64,000 nt of DNA from Cornus controversa (lineage: Eukaryota > Streptophyta > Magnoliopsida > Cornales > Cornaceae), in contig CM048845.1 in the NCBI GenBank assembly GCA_026545225.1, forward strand, positions 27,618,001 to 27,682,000, in the 5' to 3' direction. The position numbers and the translations under genes were made by a program. Below the pieces are notes generated by a model, which ran no database searches, was not told where the DNA came from, and saw nothing but the letters and a program-made list of their open reading frames with translations. Shown piece after piece: positions 23,171 to 32,984 of this stretch. Position 1 is the first letter of the stretch. Each line of letters starts with the position of its first letter.

Positions 23171-26014
23171 TCACGAGTCAAAATATACGGGATCCGTCAA
23201 AGTGACGACATCCACGTATTCGGTGGTAACTTGGTCATCCACGCACACTTTTAAGCGCTGCCCGTTTACTTTGAACAACGAGCCGTCTTTCAAGTCCTTT
23301 AATTCCACCGCTCCGTGGGGAGCGACGGAATTAACCAAAAATGGAGGAAAGGGTTCTCTAGGAACTCTCCAATTAGGCACATCCATGACAGTGTTGACAT
23401 CGAGCATTGAGTTGACTTCACATATGGATTGCTTAATGTCAAAATCATCATAGTTGAAGTGATTTAGGCATGCCTCTAGAGGATCCTTGGAAAGAATAGA
23501 AGGAAGTGCTTCTTGAACTAAGTCTTCCACTACATCAACACAAAAGCACTCACTTTCGTCTTCGGATGTGTGGTGGGAAGCATTGAAGATGTTCAAACGG
23601 ACTTTCATATTCCCGAAAGAGATGTCCATCACTCCGGTATGGCAGTTAACGCAAGCGTTTGCCGTGGCCAAGAATGGACGACCTAGAATGATAGGAATAT
23701 GCAGATTTGGATTTTGGACCGGTTCCGTGTCAAGGACTATGAAGGCCACCGGAAAGTAGAATTTGTCCACTTGAATGATTACATCCTCAATTATGCCACG
23801 TGGTTGCTTCACCGAGCGGTCGGCAAGTTGCAACACAACCGTGGTATGCTTGAGTTCCCCCAAACCTAGTTGTTGGTAAACTGAGAATGGAAGCAAATTG
23901 ACACTAGCCCCTAAATCAAGAAGTGTCTTTTCAAAAGATTGATTTCCGATGGTGCACGAAATGGTCGGAGCACCCGAATTTTTGAATTTAGGAGGGGCTT
24001 GGTGTTGGAAAATGGAGCTTATGTGCTCAGTTAGGAGGACTTTCTTAGGAACATTATTCGTAGATTTGCGCTTTTGAGTGCACAAGTCCTTCAAGAATTT
24101 AACATAGGAGGGAATTTGTCGAATAGCATCAAGGAGAGGGAGATTGATCTTTACTTGTTTGAAGATCTCCATCATGTCTTGGATTTTCTCTCCTTGCTTT
24201 CCAAAATGAGAAGGTTCTTTCAATCTTTGAGGAAAAGGAACCGGAGGTTCAAAAGAAGTGTCAAGATTTGGAATTGATGACGACACAACTTCACTTGCCT
24301 TTCCTTTTGGATTTAAAGGGATGTTATGCACATTTGGATTTAAAGGAAACACTTTTGGATTTAAATGGGATTCTTTTGGATTTGCGGATTGCTCATTGAA
24401 TTCCTTTCTCTCTTCCTCCCCTACTTTTGAATTGATGATTCTACCACTCCTTAAGGTGGTGATTGATTGAACTTGCTCCGGAGGAGCATTACAAGTTGAA
24501 GATAATGGATCCTCAATCATATGAACACCCTTAGGATTTGTCACCGGTTGACTCGGCAACTTACCTTCCTCCCTTCTATTCAAGGCATTAGCTAGTTGCC
24601 CGATTTGAGCTTCTAACCTAGCCATAGATTGAGCATTCGCTTCCAGCTTAGAGATTGATTGAGAGTGAGTTTGCAATAAGCGGGTATTGGCCTCAAGATT
24701 GCTTATCACTCTTTCTTCAAAGCCTCGGCTTCTCGGAGGAGGTGGTGGTTGTTGGTAATTGGATCTTTGATGGTAAGGTTGAGGATTCGGCCTATAATGA
24801 GGCTGTTGAGATTGGGAATTAAAAGAATTTTGCCCTTGAAAAGAGGGACTTGATTCTTGAGGTTTCCATGAAAAAGCCGGATGGTTCTTGTAACCAGGAT
24901 TGTACGTGTTTGAATATGGATCATTCATTTGTTTAGAGTACAAGGCATTCGCTTGCTCTTGAGCATAATCGGGAGATTGCCCGGCAATAGGACAATCTCG
25001 CACAAAATGTGAAGTACTATAGCAAAACGAACAACCTTCCTGATTTTGAACAGGTTGGCTTGGAGTAGGCAGCCCATTTTTCATGATTAAATCCATTTTT
25101 TGGGATAGAGCTTCTACTTGCATGGCAACCTCATCTACCCGTGAAATTTCATGCACTCCTCTACAAGGTTGGGTGGCCTTCCCTTTCCTAGTGGAGGAGC
25201 GTTGAGCTGAATTGTTGCTTAGGGTTTGAAAAAGTTTCCATGCCTCATCGGGGCTTTTCAAAAGGTATCCTCCTCCACAAGCGGAGTCTATCATTTGTCT
25301 ATGTCGCTCACTCACCCCATCGTAAAAACTTTGCACTAGCTGCCATTTTGGGACAGCATGATGCGGACAAGATTTAAGAAGGTCTTTTAATCTCTCCCAC
25401 GTCTCATGAAATTGTTCTTGGTCAATTTGGGTGAATCCGGTGATTGCTCGCCGAATATCACTTGTCTTACCCATTGGGAAGTATTTTTTCAAGAACTCTA
25501 TTTGCATCTCCGCCCAAGAATGGATTGAGTTAGGTTCTAAGGAATTGAACCAACTTCTAGCTTTATCTTTTAGGGAGAAGGGGAACATACGCAGCTTTAG
25601 ATCATCCTCCGTAAAGTATGGTACACGAATAGTGGAACACACAGAAAGGAAGTAATCTAAGTGCCGGTATGGATCCTCATTAGGGAGACCATGGAAGCTA
25701 TTAAGAAGATTGATGGTGGAGGACTTTATTTCGAATTGATTTGCCGCTACATCCGGAAATTGGATACATGAAGGTACTTCAAATGTAGTCGGAAGGTAAA
25801 AGTCCATAAGCAACTCTCCTTGAGGAGGTGGAGGTGGAGGTGGTTGTTCATGATTAAAAGGAGGTAGTCCGGGAGGTTGTCTTTCATTTGGATCCATGTT
25901 TTCAGTCCTAGGCAATATAGGGTCCCTAGAGGTTCCTCTACGTTGTCTAAGTGTTCTTTCAAGTTCAATATTACACGGAAGCAATGGAAGTGACAAGGAC
26001 CGTCTACCTAGCAT
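23171..26014 (-). CDS. Gag-protease polyprotein fused to integrase tail, 947 aa
   Basis: An uninterrupted ORF from ATG 26014. Residues about 90-260 are a retrotransposon gag domain (KARSWFNSLEPNSIHSWAEM, then FLKKYFP). Residues 328-341 form a CCHC zinc knuckle (CSFCYSTSHFVRDC). Pro/Gln-rich linkers follow, and residues about 670-815 are an aspartic protease with DLGASVNLLP at 700-709 and ILGRPF at 776-781. After the post-protease region (KDPLEACL, about 845) the frame changes at about residue 893 into VELKDLKDGSLFKVNGQRLK. In full elements that piece stands at the C-terminal end of integrase. RT, RNase H and the integrase core are thus deleted with the frame kept. It could still make virus-like-particle protein, but not copy itself. 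Confidence 0.9.
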   Translation of the reverse strand: MLGRRSLSLPLLPCNIELERTLRQRRGTSRDPILPRTENMDPNERQPPGLPPFNHEQPPPPPPPQGELLMDFYLPTTFEVPSCIQFPDVAANQFEIKSSTINLLNSFHGLPNEDPYRHLDYFLSVCSTIRVPYFTEDDLKLRMFPFSLKDKARSWFNSLEPNSIHSWAEMQIEFLKKYFPMGKTSDIRRAITGFTQIDQEQFHETWERLKDLLKSCPHHAVPKWQLVQSFYDGVSERHRQMIDSACGGGYLLKSPDEAWKLFQTLSNNSAQRSSTRKGKATQPCRGVHEISRVDEVAMQVEALSQKMDLIMKNGLPTPSQPVQNQEGCSFCYSTSHFVRDCPIAGQSPDYAQEQANALYSKQMNDPYSNTYNPGYKNHPAFSWKPQESSPSFQGQNSFNSQSQQPHYRPNPQPYHQRSNYQQPPPPPRSRGFEERVISNLEANTRLLQTHSQSISKLEANAQSMARLEAQIGQLANALNRREEGKLPSQPVTNPKGVHMIEDPLSSTCNAPPEQVQSITTLRSGRIINSKVGEEERKEFNEQSANPKESHLNPKVFPLNPNVHNIPLNPKGKASEVVSSSIPNLDTSFEPPVPFPQRLKEPSHFGKQGEKIQDMMEIFKQVKINLPLLDAIRQIPSYVKFLKDLCTQKRKSTNNVPKKVLLTEHISSIFQHQAPPKFKNSGAPTISCTIGNQSFEKTLLDLGASVNLLPFSVYQQLGLGELKHTTVVLQLADRSVKQPRGIIEDVIIQVDKFYFPVAFIVLDTEPVQNPNLHIPIILGRPFLATANACVNCHTGVMDISFGNMKVRLNIFNASHHTSEDESECFCVDVVEDLVQEALPSILSKDPLEACLNHFNYDDFDIKQSICEVNSMLDVNTVMDVPNWRVPREPFPPFLVNSVAPHGAVELKDLKDGSLFKVNGQRLKVCVDDQVTTEYVDVVTLTDPVYFDS

Positions 26015-26277
26015 GCATTAATAGTAGAACAACACCTCAATACACAAAAATAAACAATAATATATACAAAAAGAATGAAAGAACTCAAACCACTAATTTT
26101 AGATTTTATACTCACAAAGGGTTCCAACTTTGATCCTTTTAGATGCCCGCTGTGTGGTATACCTAAAATCAAGAAATTTGAGCAATAAGAACAAGATATA
26201 TACAAAAAGAATGAAAGAATTTCTAGCCTAAGAATTAAACCAGATTTAATCTTTCAATGGCGACAATTACACCGTAG
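26015..26277 (-). other. Leader between primer site and gag of the Athila-like element
   Basis: A short AT-rich untranslated leader with a duplicated ATATATACAAAAAGAATGAA word (26061 and 26197), which suggests a 136-bp partial repeat. Confidence 0.5.
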
Positions 26278-26295
26278 TCCCCGGCAACGGCGCCA
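26278..26295 (-). promoter_or_regulatory. Primer binding site for tRNA-Asp
   Basis: The plus strand reads TCCCCGGCAACGGCGCCA, identical to the 3' end of plant tRNA-Asp including CCA, so the minus (coding) strand pairs with it. It lies 6 nt from the 5' LTR, as in Athila elements. Confidence 0.9.
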
Positions 26296-26301
26296 AAATT
26301 T

Positions 26302-27728
26302 TGATGTGGCTAAACTCGGATTAAATTGTAAGCTTAATTTTGCCCTTTTTATCAAAATATAATTTAACCACTCGCAAGAGCACGAATCTTTGTAGATAAG
26401 GTTCTATATAGAGGGTATCGATCCCACGAGGACTAGTCGCAATTGTCTTAAAGAAAGATTAATTCCACTTTAATCCTAAAAACAGGTTTTTTGATTTTTG
26501 TTTATAATCTATTGCATGAATGAAATGACAATAAAATTAAAGAGTTTGAGTTGGGAGAGAGAGCTAGGGGTGGTTTCCACCACTAGCCATTCACATGTTC
26601 ATAAATGTAGCAAGCATGGGATTCATAAGTTAAATGCCTAACAATGTCATTAGGCTTGTGACCTCAATGACATATCAAAAGATCAATGTGTGTGCTAACC
26701 TATCATAATCCATCTTCAACAAGCATAGCTCTTCAACTTAACTAACTACCTAATTACCCTACTCTCTAAGTGAACACTACATGCATCCAAACTACCTTGT
26801 CTTGGCATGGTCTATACAAGCAAACATCACACATTCATTTAAACACCATTATATAGCCATCATTTGCACTTCTTGTGGAATATGCAAATGTTGTGCATTC
26901 AAGTGACAAAATCTACTCTAAGACGAGAATAAATTCCAAATCAAATGAATATATATAAGAAATGTATTTGTGTACATAGTCACTAGGCTAAATAATCAAC
27001 ATTTAACTACAAATCCCCAAGTGCTACAAAAATGAACAAGTTTACATGGCTAGGTGTGTCAACCACACCCTAGTGGAGAAGTTAGTTGGTCATGGCAGCC
27101 TTGCACCCTTCCATTGATGAAGAAAGTGAAGCTTCTTGGTCTGGTTCAGCTCCTCTTCTTCCTCTCCCGAAGGTCTCTCCTTGGATGGTCTGATGTGTGT
27201 TGAGAGATATGTGAGATATGAGAGATATGGCTCTTTTTGTGCTTTTTGGCTTTCTTTTCAACCTTGGGGGCCCACCATATATATATATATGACTATATAT
27301 ATCCCTTGTATCAAGAAGGTCCCCAAGGGTCTTGTTCAAGTCAGACAATCCCCCTAAGTCGTGCAAAAAGGGGGATTTTGTTGCAAGTGGGAAAACAGGT
27401 GAGCAAGTGGCCAAGTGGGTTCTGCAGAATCTCGATCAATCGAGATTGGATCTCGATCGATCGAGATTTCGATCAATCGAAATGAAATCTCGATCAATGG
27501 AGATTTCGATTAATCGAGATCAACATCTCGATTGATCGAGATGCCTTTGGCTGCAATTCTGACTTTTTCTCTTCAGCTGCCAATAGCTTCAAACTTTGCT
27601 CCATTTACTCTAGTACCTGCAATACATCAACAACACAAAAATACCGTAAACATATCTCGGTAAACGCAAAAACGGAACTAACATATGCAATAAAGAGGGT
27701 TCAAATGCATAGAATTGAACACTTATCA
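26302..27728 (-). repeat. 5' LTR of the Athila-like element
   Basis: It runs from TGATGTGG to TTATCA, with GAGAG following at 27729. It is nearly identical to the LTR at 17526-18968. The palindrome cluster is at 27428-27542. As the 5' LTR it should hold the promoter, firing toward lower coordinates. Confidence 0.9.
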
Positions 27729-27831
27729 GAGAGAATGAGGGGGAGTTTTGTGCACTAGGTTAGCCCCCTTTTTCTATATAGAGAAGAAAAAAAGGAACTG
27801 TTAAATGAAACGAGACATTTATTTGATATTA

Positions 27832-28127
27832 TAGAAAAATATGAGAGAAAATTCTTCTCACATCTTTGTATTAGGATATGATAGACAAGAATACAAGAAT
27901 AAATAGGAGAGGATACCAACACAATTAGGTAACTCAACTCCTTGATTCTAGGAAGTAAAACTAGAAACTTCTTGATTCTAGCAAGTGACTAAGCCATAAA
28001 TCATGGAGAGGACTAAGCTATAAATCATGGAGATTTGTATACTAATTATCCTCCTCTCTTTATTTGGAAACTAACAAATAAGGAAATGCAATTCGAGATT
28101 TCCTCTGATTGCACATCCGAAATTCCA
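27832..28127 (-). repeat. 3' LTR of the copia element
   Basis: The LTR shares AGAAAAATATGAGAGAA at the left edge and ATTTCCTCTGATTGCAC near the right edge with the other LTR. The plus-strand CTCCCCCTCAAGCT that follows is the purine tract in reverse. Confidence 0.75.
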
Positions 28128-28427
28128 CTCCCCCTCAAGCTGGGCAGTAAATGTCAATCATTCCCAGTTTGGAAAGAAGAGCCTCAAGTGATCTCGGTTG
28201 AGAGCCTTGGTGAGGATATCTGCAGTTTGGGACTTGAAGGAGTATAGATCATCTTGATTACTCCTTGATCGATCTTCTATTTGATGAAGTGACGATCAAT
28301 TTCAACATGTTTAGTTCTGTCATGGTGAAACGGATTCTTCGTAGTACTGATAGCAGCCTGATTGTTACGCAAACATTTTTATTGGGCTTTCAGCAGGAGT
28401 CGTCAGTTCATTTAGGAGTCTTTTGAG

Positions 28428-29725
28428 TCACATTCCTTCACATATTCCGTGAGCCATAGCCCTGAATTCGGCCTCGGCACTACTTCGAGCAACTACTGAC
28501 TGCTTCTTACTTCTCCATGTAACGAGGTTTTCCCACACATAGGAACAGTAGCCTGAGGTAGATCTTCGGGTAGTTAGGGATCCAGCCCAGTTTGCATCCG
28601 AGAAGATTTTCATGCTACGGTTTGTCCCCTTCCCTTTTTGAAGAACACCCCTCTCCCTGGAGTCTTTTTGAGATATCTGAGAATTCTGTAAACTGTTTCA
28701 ATGTGCTCATTAGTAGGGTTGTTCATAAATTGACTAACCACACTAACAGGGAAACTGATATCTGATATCTGGTCTTGTGTGGGATACGTAAATCAGTTTA
28801 CTTACTAGTCTTTGGTACCTCCCTTTGTTAACCTGAGTAGAGCTTCCCTTAGGTCGAGTTTGTTGGAAGGGCCCATATGTGTATCTGAAGGCTTACAACC
28901 AAGCGTACTTGTTTCTTTGAGCAAATCAAGTGTATTCTTCCGCTGAGAGATAGAAATGCCTTTGCTGGAACGAGCTACTTCCATGCCAAGAAAATATCCT
29001 AATGCGCCGAGATCCTTGATTTCAAATTCCTTTGCAAGAGTACTCTTTAACCGTCTTCTCTCTTCTTCATGATCTCCTGTCAAGATAATATCATTCACAT
29101 ATACAATGAGGATAGTAAGTTTTCCTTCAGGAGATTTCTTGATGGACAAGGTGTGATTTGGTGTGATCTGATTGGCCTTGAGTGTATCTATGCTTCTTGA
29201 CTGCTATAGTAAATATCTCAAACCAAGCCTTTGGTGATTGTTTAAGGCCATAAAGAGATTTCCTTGGTCTGCAAACAAGGTTGTAATTGCTTGAGTCCTC
29301 AAAACCAGGAGGAATCTCCATGTAGACTTCATCTTCCAAGTCTTTATGAAGGAATGCATTCTTGACATAAAGTTGGTGTAGAGGCCAATCCAAATTGGCT
29401 GCCAATGATAGAAGTACTCACACTGTATTTAACTTAGCGAAGTTTGAGTGAATTCCTTGGCTACAAGGCTCGCCTTGTATCGATCAACACTTCCATCTGC
29501 CTTGTACTTAACATTGAATATCCACTTGCATCCCACAGGTTGTTTGTCTTTGGGAAGTTCCGTGAGTTTCCACGTACCATTCTTCTCAAGAGCCCGAATT
29601 TCTTCATCAACTGCTTCCTTCCATTCAGGGTGCTTTAGAGCCTCTTGTATGCAGCTAGGAACATCTATGCTGGATAGATTTGAGATAAAAACACGGTAGG
29701 AGGGAAACAGTCTCTCATATGTCAC
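28428..29725 (-). pseudogene. Copia reverse transcriptase and RNase H remains
   Basis: Reading from 29725 downward: WKEAVDEEIRALEKNGTW and PVGCKWIFNVKYKADGS (RT start), then in another frame LHQLYVKNAFLHKDLEDEVY and SLYGLKQSPKAW, then LTILIVYVNDIILTGDHEEE (YVND in place of the catalytic YVDD). RNase H gives KIFSDANWAGSLTTRRSTSG and SKKQSVVARSSAEAEFRA at 28613-28428. The frame is broken at least four times. Confidence 0.85.
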
Positions 29726-29883
29726 AAAGTTTGAGATTGGGTGCTGAGTGCATGACCTAATACATTTCCTTTGAGCAATAGGAATATCAAGATCATTATT
29801 AGGATAAGAATTTGTGTTATCTTGAGTAGGAATGACTGGATTTAGAGTGGACGCTTAGTTCTGTTTAGGAAAAGTGAGTTGAC

Positions 29884-30989
29884 CTACCTCCCTTTGAGCG
29901 GTGGTCTGCTTTCTTGAATAAACAATCCCTTTAAATATCCTTGATTTTTCTTGTTGGTCAGAACCCGAGGACTTTGTGGAGTGGGTTCAGAATGAACGAA
30001 TGGTTCGGGTGTTGATTCAATTAGAATAGGCACATTTGGAAGAGTGGTGGAGTTATCCGGAGGGGATGAACTTGAGTCGGTGGAAGATATGGATGGGGTA
30101 TCCACATCTTGCCAAAATTGATATTCTTTTGGCACTATGGAATTCTCCCCCTGAATATGAGTTTTGGAGTAGAAGGGCTGATTCTCAAAGAAGGTGACAT
30201 CCATTGAGTTATAGAACTTCATAGTAGTGGGAGAATAACATTTGTAACCTTTTTGGTGAGGAGAGTATCCAAGGAATAGACATTTTATGGCTTTGGGATC
30301 TAGTTTGCTTCTTTGATGTGGAGGTATGTGGACAAACACTGAGCAACCGAAGACTTTTAGTGGCAAGGACGAGATGAATCTGGATTGAGGATAAACTTGA
30401 GTGAGTACCTGGCACGGAGTTTGGAATTTCAAGACCCTTGAAGGCATATGATTTATGAGATAGGCAGCGTAAGGACAGCTTCCCCCCAGAAATGTTTTGG
30501 GACATGACTTGTGAACATGACAAAACGAGCAACTTCTAACAAGTGTTGATTTTTCCTCTCAGCTATCTCATTTTGTTATGGGATGTTTATGCAAGAACTC
30601 TCATAAACTATCCCATGATCAAGGAGGTAATCCCCAATAATAGAATGAAAGTATTCCTTGGCATTGTCCGTTCTAAAAATCTGAATGTTGGCTAGGAATT
30701 GAGTTTGGATCATTGAGTGAACTTTTTAAAGATTGGACCTGCCTCAGATTTTTCTTTAGAAGGAATATCCAGGTAACTCTAGAATGATCATCAAAAAAGA
30801 GATAAACCATCGGGTTCTTGAAATACTATTGACTCGAGAGGGTCCCCAAATATCGCTATGTATAACTGAGAATGGTTGTGATTCCTTATATGGTTGAATT
30901 AGATAAGTATTTCGAGTATGTTTGGACAATTGACAAATTTCACACTTGAAAGACTTTGAGTTTTTCCTAATAAATAAAGAAGGAAACAA
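29884..30989 (-). pseudogene. Copia integrase remains
   Basis: From 30989: CEICQLSKHTRNTY of the zinc-binding end, then FSVIHSDIWGPSRVNSISRT of the core. After frame breaks, LPLKVFGCSVFVHIPPHQRS, DPKAIKCLFLGYSP and FFENQPFY give the C-terminal part. Frames shift at about 30440-30760. Confidence 0.8.
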
Positions 30990-31201
30990 CTTTTCAAGAT
31001 AACTTGGGTGACCTATTCAAAATGCCACAAAATAATTGCACTTTCATTATTGGAAATTGAAACAGAATTGGAATTTATAATAGACTGACTCACTTCACAA
31101 TGAGCACTTCAAGATTGATTTCCAAGTTGATTATCACACTTGAGGAGGTTGAGCCCTTCACTTTCCTTAGCATTACCAATCGTCCTCCCTGAATCCAAGT
31201 C

Positions 31202-31970
31202 CTAAAATTCACAATGAGTGGGAAAAAATTTAGCAACACAATTCATGTCTCTAGTAATTTTGTTAATGGATAAGAGGTTACAGGTTAGATTAGGAACCAA
31301 TAACACCGAATTTAATACAAGGGTCTTTGAGATGCTAATTGACCCAATACCAGCCACAGTGGATAGAGAACCATCTGCTATTCTCACTTTGTATTTTTCA
31401 GAACATAGGTTGCACTTTTGGAATAAGGAAGCATCCCCAGTGATGTGATCAAATGCTCCAGAGTCAATAATCCATGAAGTTAGATTCTCGGTTTTGGTTC
31501 CAAGAGCACTTAGGAATGTACCTTTTTGTGCTACTGAACCTATGCTGATGATTGGTGTTGTCGGACTTGACTGAAGTTGGCTAAACATCTTTTGCAACAT
31601 CTCAATCTGTTCTTTGCTAAAGGGTGCAACTTCGGTTGTTGGTTGGTCATCTGTAGTGGCTGCAAGACCACGACCTTCTCTGTCCTGAGATGGTTTATTT
31701 GGTTTCCAGTCAATTGGCTTTTCCATGAATTTTTCAGCATATCTCTTTGGTATGTCCAGGCTTGTGACAGTGATCATACCAAGGCTTGCCTTTGCGGGTT
31801 CGATTGTTACTGGCGGGATTCATTCCACGAGTTGCAAGAGCTGAACTTTTTGGAATATTTGCAGTTCTTGGAGTGCTTTGATTTCCCATCATTATCTTCT
31901 TCCTGCTTTCTTCTTGATGCACCTCTGAGAGAGCTTCCCGAATTGAGGGTAAAGGCCTTATCCCGATCAC
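31202..31970 (-). pseudogene. Copia zinc knuckle and protease remains
   Basis: The 31970-31734 frame ends KPWYDHCHKPGHTKEIC, a CCHC knuckle whose first Cys is now Tyr. The 31777-31202 frame contains LTSWIIDSGAFDHITGDASL, the copia protease motif with the Asp-Ser-Gly triad intact. Confidence 0.8.
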
Positions 31971-32034
31971 TCTCCCCCTGACTTCATCAAGGTTTTTGTT
32001 TAGACCAAGTAAGAATTTCGACTCTCCTTCTCAA

Positions 32035-32660
32035 CTATTTTCCTATATTTGGTGGCTGTGTCTCTGGGGAAATCCCAGTTAAGTTCTTCGAAGACATCAA
32101 TTGTTGCCAAAAACGTGTAAGAGTGTTATAGTATTGTGTGACGGAGAGATCCCCTTGTCGCAAATCATGGAGGTTGCTTTTAATCTCTAGCAGTTCTGCC
32201 GTATTGTCGTTGTCGGAGTACGTCTCCTTCGTTGCATCCCAGACTTCTTTTGTGGTAACATATAACATGAAATTCTGCCCAATTTCATTGTCCATGGTAT
32301 TAATCAACCACGACATTATCATGTTATTTTCAGATCTCCAAGTTCGGAATTTTGGGTCTTCCTTCCGTGGGGGTACAACAACGCTTGTGAGGTAGTCGTC
32401 TTTTCCGTTCCCTAATATGAACATCATCACGATTGAGCCCATTGAAGGTAATTATGTCCGTTCAGTTTGTGTCCAGTTATTGGAAACGTGAAACTTTCAG
32501 ATCTGCCATGGTTGTTGTGAGAAATCTGTTCAGGGCTGGAAGAGGCGTCAGAGGTGCTAGTTATTGGAAAGGTGAGACTTTCAGATCCGCCATGGCTACT
32601 GTGAGAAATCTGTTCAGGGCTGGAAGAGGCGTAAGAGGTGCTGCTCTTATCAGTGGCCAT
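32035..32660 (-). pseudogene. Copia gag remains
   Basis: An ATG at 32660 begins MATDKSSTSYASSSPEQISH. The Ser/His-rich start is tandemly duplicated (about 84-bp unit, 32485-32640). After a frameshift near 32430, gag (UBN2 type) continues with DPKFRTWRSENNMIMSWLIN and GDLSVTQYYNTLTRFWQQL. Confidence 0.75.
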
Positions 32661-32703
32661 TCCGTATTTAACCATCATTAGAATTCTTGGAGGTTCAGAG
32701 GCT

Positions 32704-32715
32704 GCTTTGATACCA
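32704..32715 (-). promoter_or_regulatory. Copia primer binding site (initiator Met tRNA)
   Basis: The coding strand reads TGGTATCAAAGC, the usual plant copia primer site with one variant base, two bases inside the 5' LTR. Confidence 0.75.
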
Positions 32716-32717
32716 TA

Positions 32718-32931
32718 TAGAAAAATATGAGAGAAGATTCTTCTCACATCGTTGTATAGGATAGACAAGATATCCTTGATTCTTGGAAGTGACTAAGCCA
32801 TAAATCATGGAGATGACTAAACCATAAATCATGGAGATTTGGATACTAATTATCCTCCTCTCTTTATTTGGAAACTAACAAATAAGGAAATGCAATCCAA
32901 GATTTCCTCTGATTGCACGTTCGAAATTCCA
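32718..32931 (-). repeat. 5' LTR of the copia element (internally deleted)
   Basis: The ends match the LTR at 27832-28127, but about 80 bp around 32755 are missing. The duplicated word ATAAATCATGGAGA occurs twice, as in the other copy. Confidence 0.75.
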
Positions 32932-32984
32932 CAAATATCATGTCATTGTCATTCTATATGGACACACACAAGTGTGTGTTTATA

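Larger units (their letters stand above)
17521..27733 (-). mobile_element. Young Athila-like (Ty3/gypsy) element, pol-deleted, 10.2 kb
   Basis: LTRs of 1443 bp (17526-18968) and 1427 bp (26302-27728) both run from TGATG to TTATCA in plus-strand view. They are flanked by a perfect 5-bp target duplication GAGAG (17521-17525, 27729-27733). By eye they differ at about 15-20 positions plus one 16-bp indel, so roughly 98-99% identity and a recent insertion. The element points to the minus strand: primer site at 26278-26295, gag-protease 26014-23171, a second ORF 21949-20810, purine tract at about 18969-18981. Reverse transcriptase, RNase H and the integrase core are absent, so it would need a helper to move. 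It sits antisense inside TOC1-like intron 5. Confidence 0.92.
27832..32931 (-). mobile_element. Degenerate Ty1/copia element
   Basis: Domains read on the minus strand in copia order: gag, protease, integrase, reverse transcriptase, RNase H. The right (5') LTR is about 32718-32931 and the left (3') LTR about 27832-28127; the right one has lost some 80 bp. The initiator-Met primer site is at 32704-32715 and the purine tract at 28128-28142. Many frameshifts and stops show it is dead. The LTRs start TGGAATTTC, but the other terminus reads TCTA rather than CA and I found no clear target duplication. Confidence 0.85.

Noticed and set aside
23202..24470. Plus-strand ORFs over the gag-protease region
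   Set aside because: They are antisense shadows of a long, clearly recognisable gag-protease frame.
26278..26295. tRNA-Asp gene fragment
   Set aside because: Only the last 18 nt of the tRNA including CCA are present, next to an LTR; this is a primer binding site.
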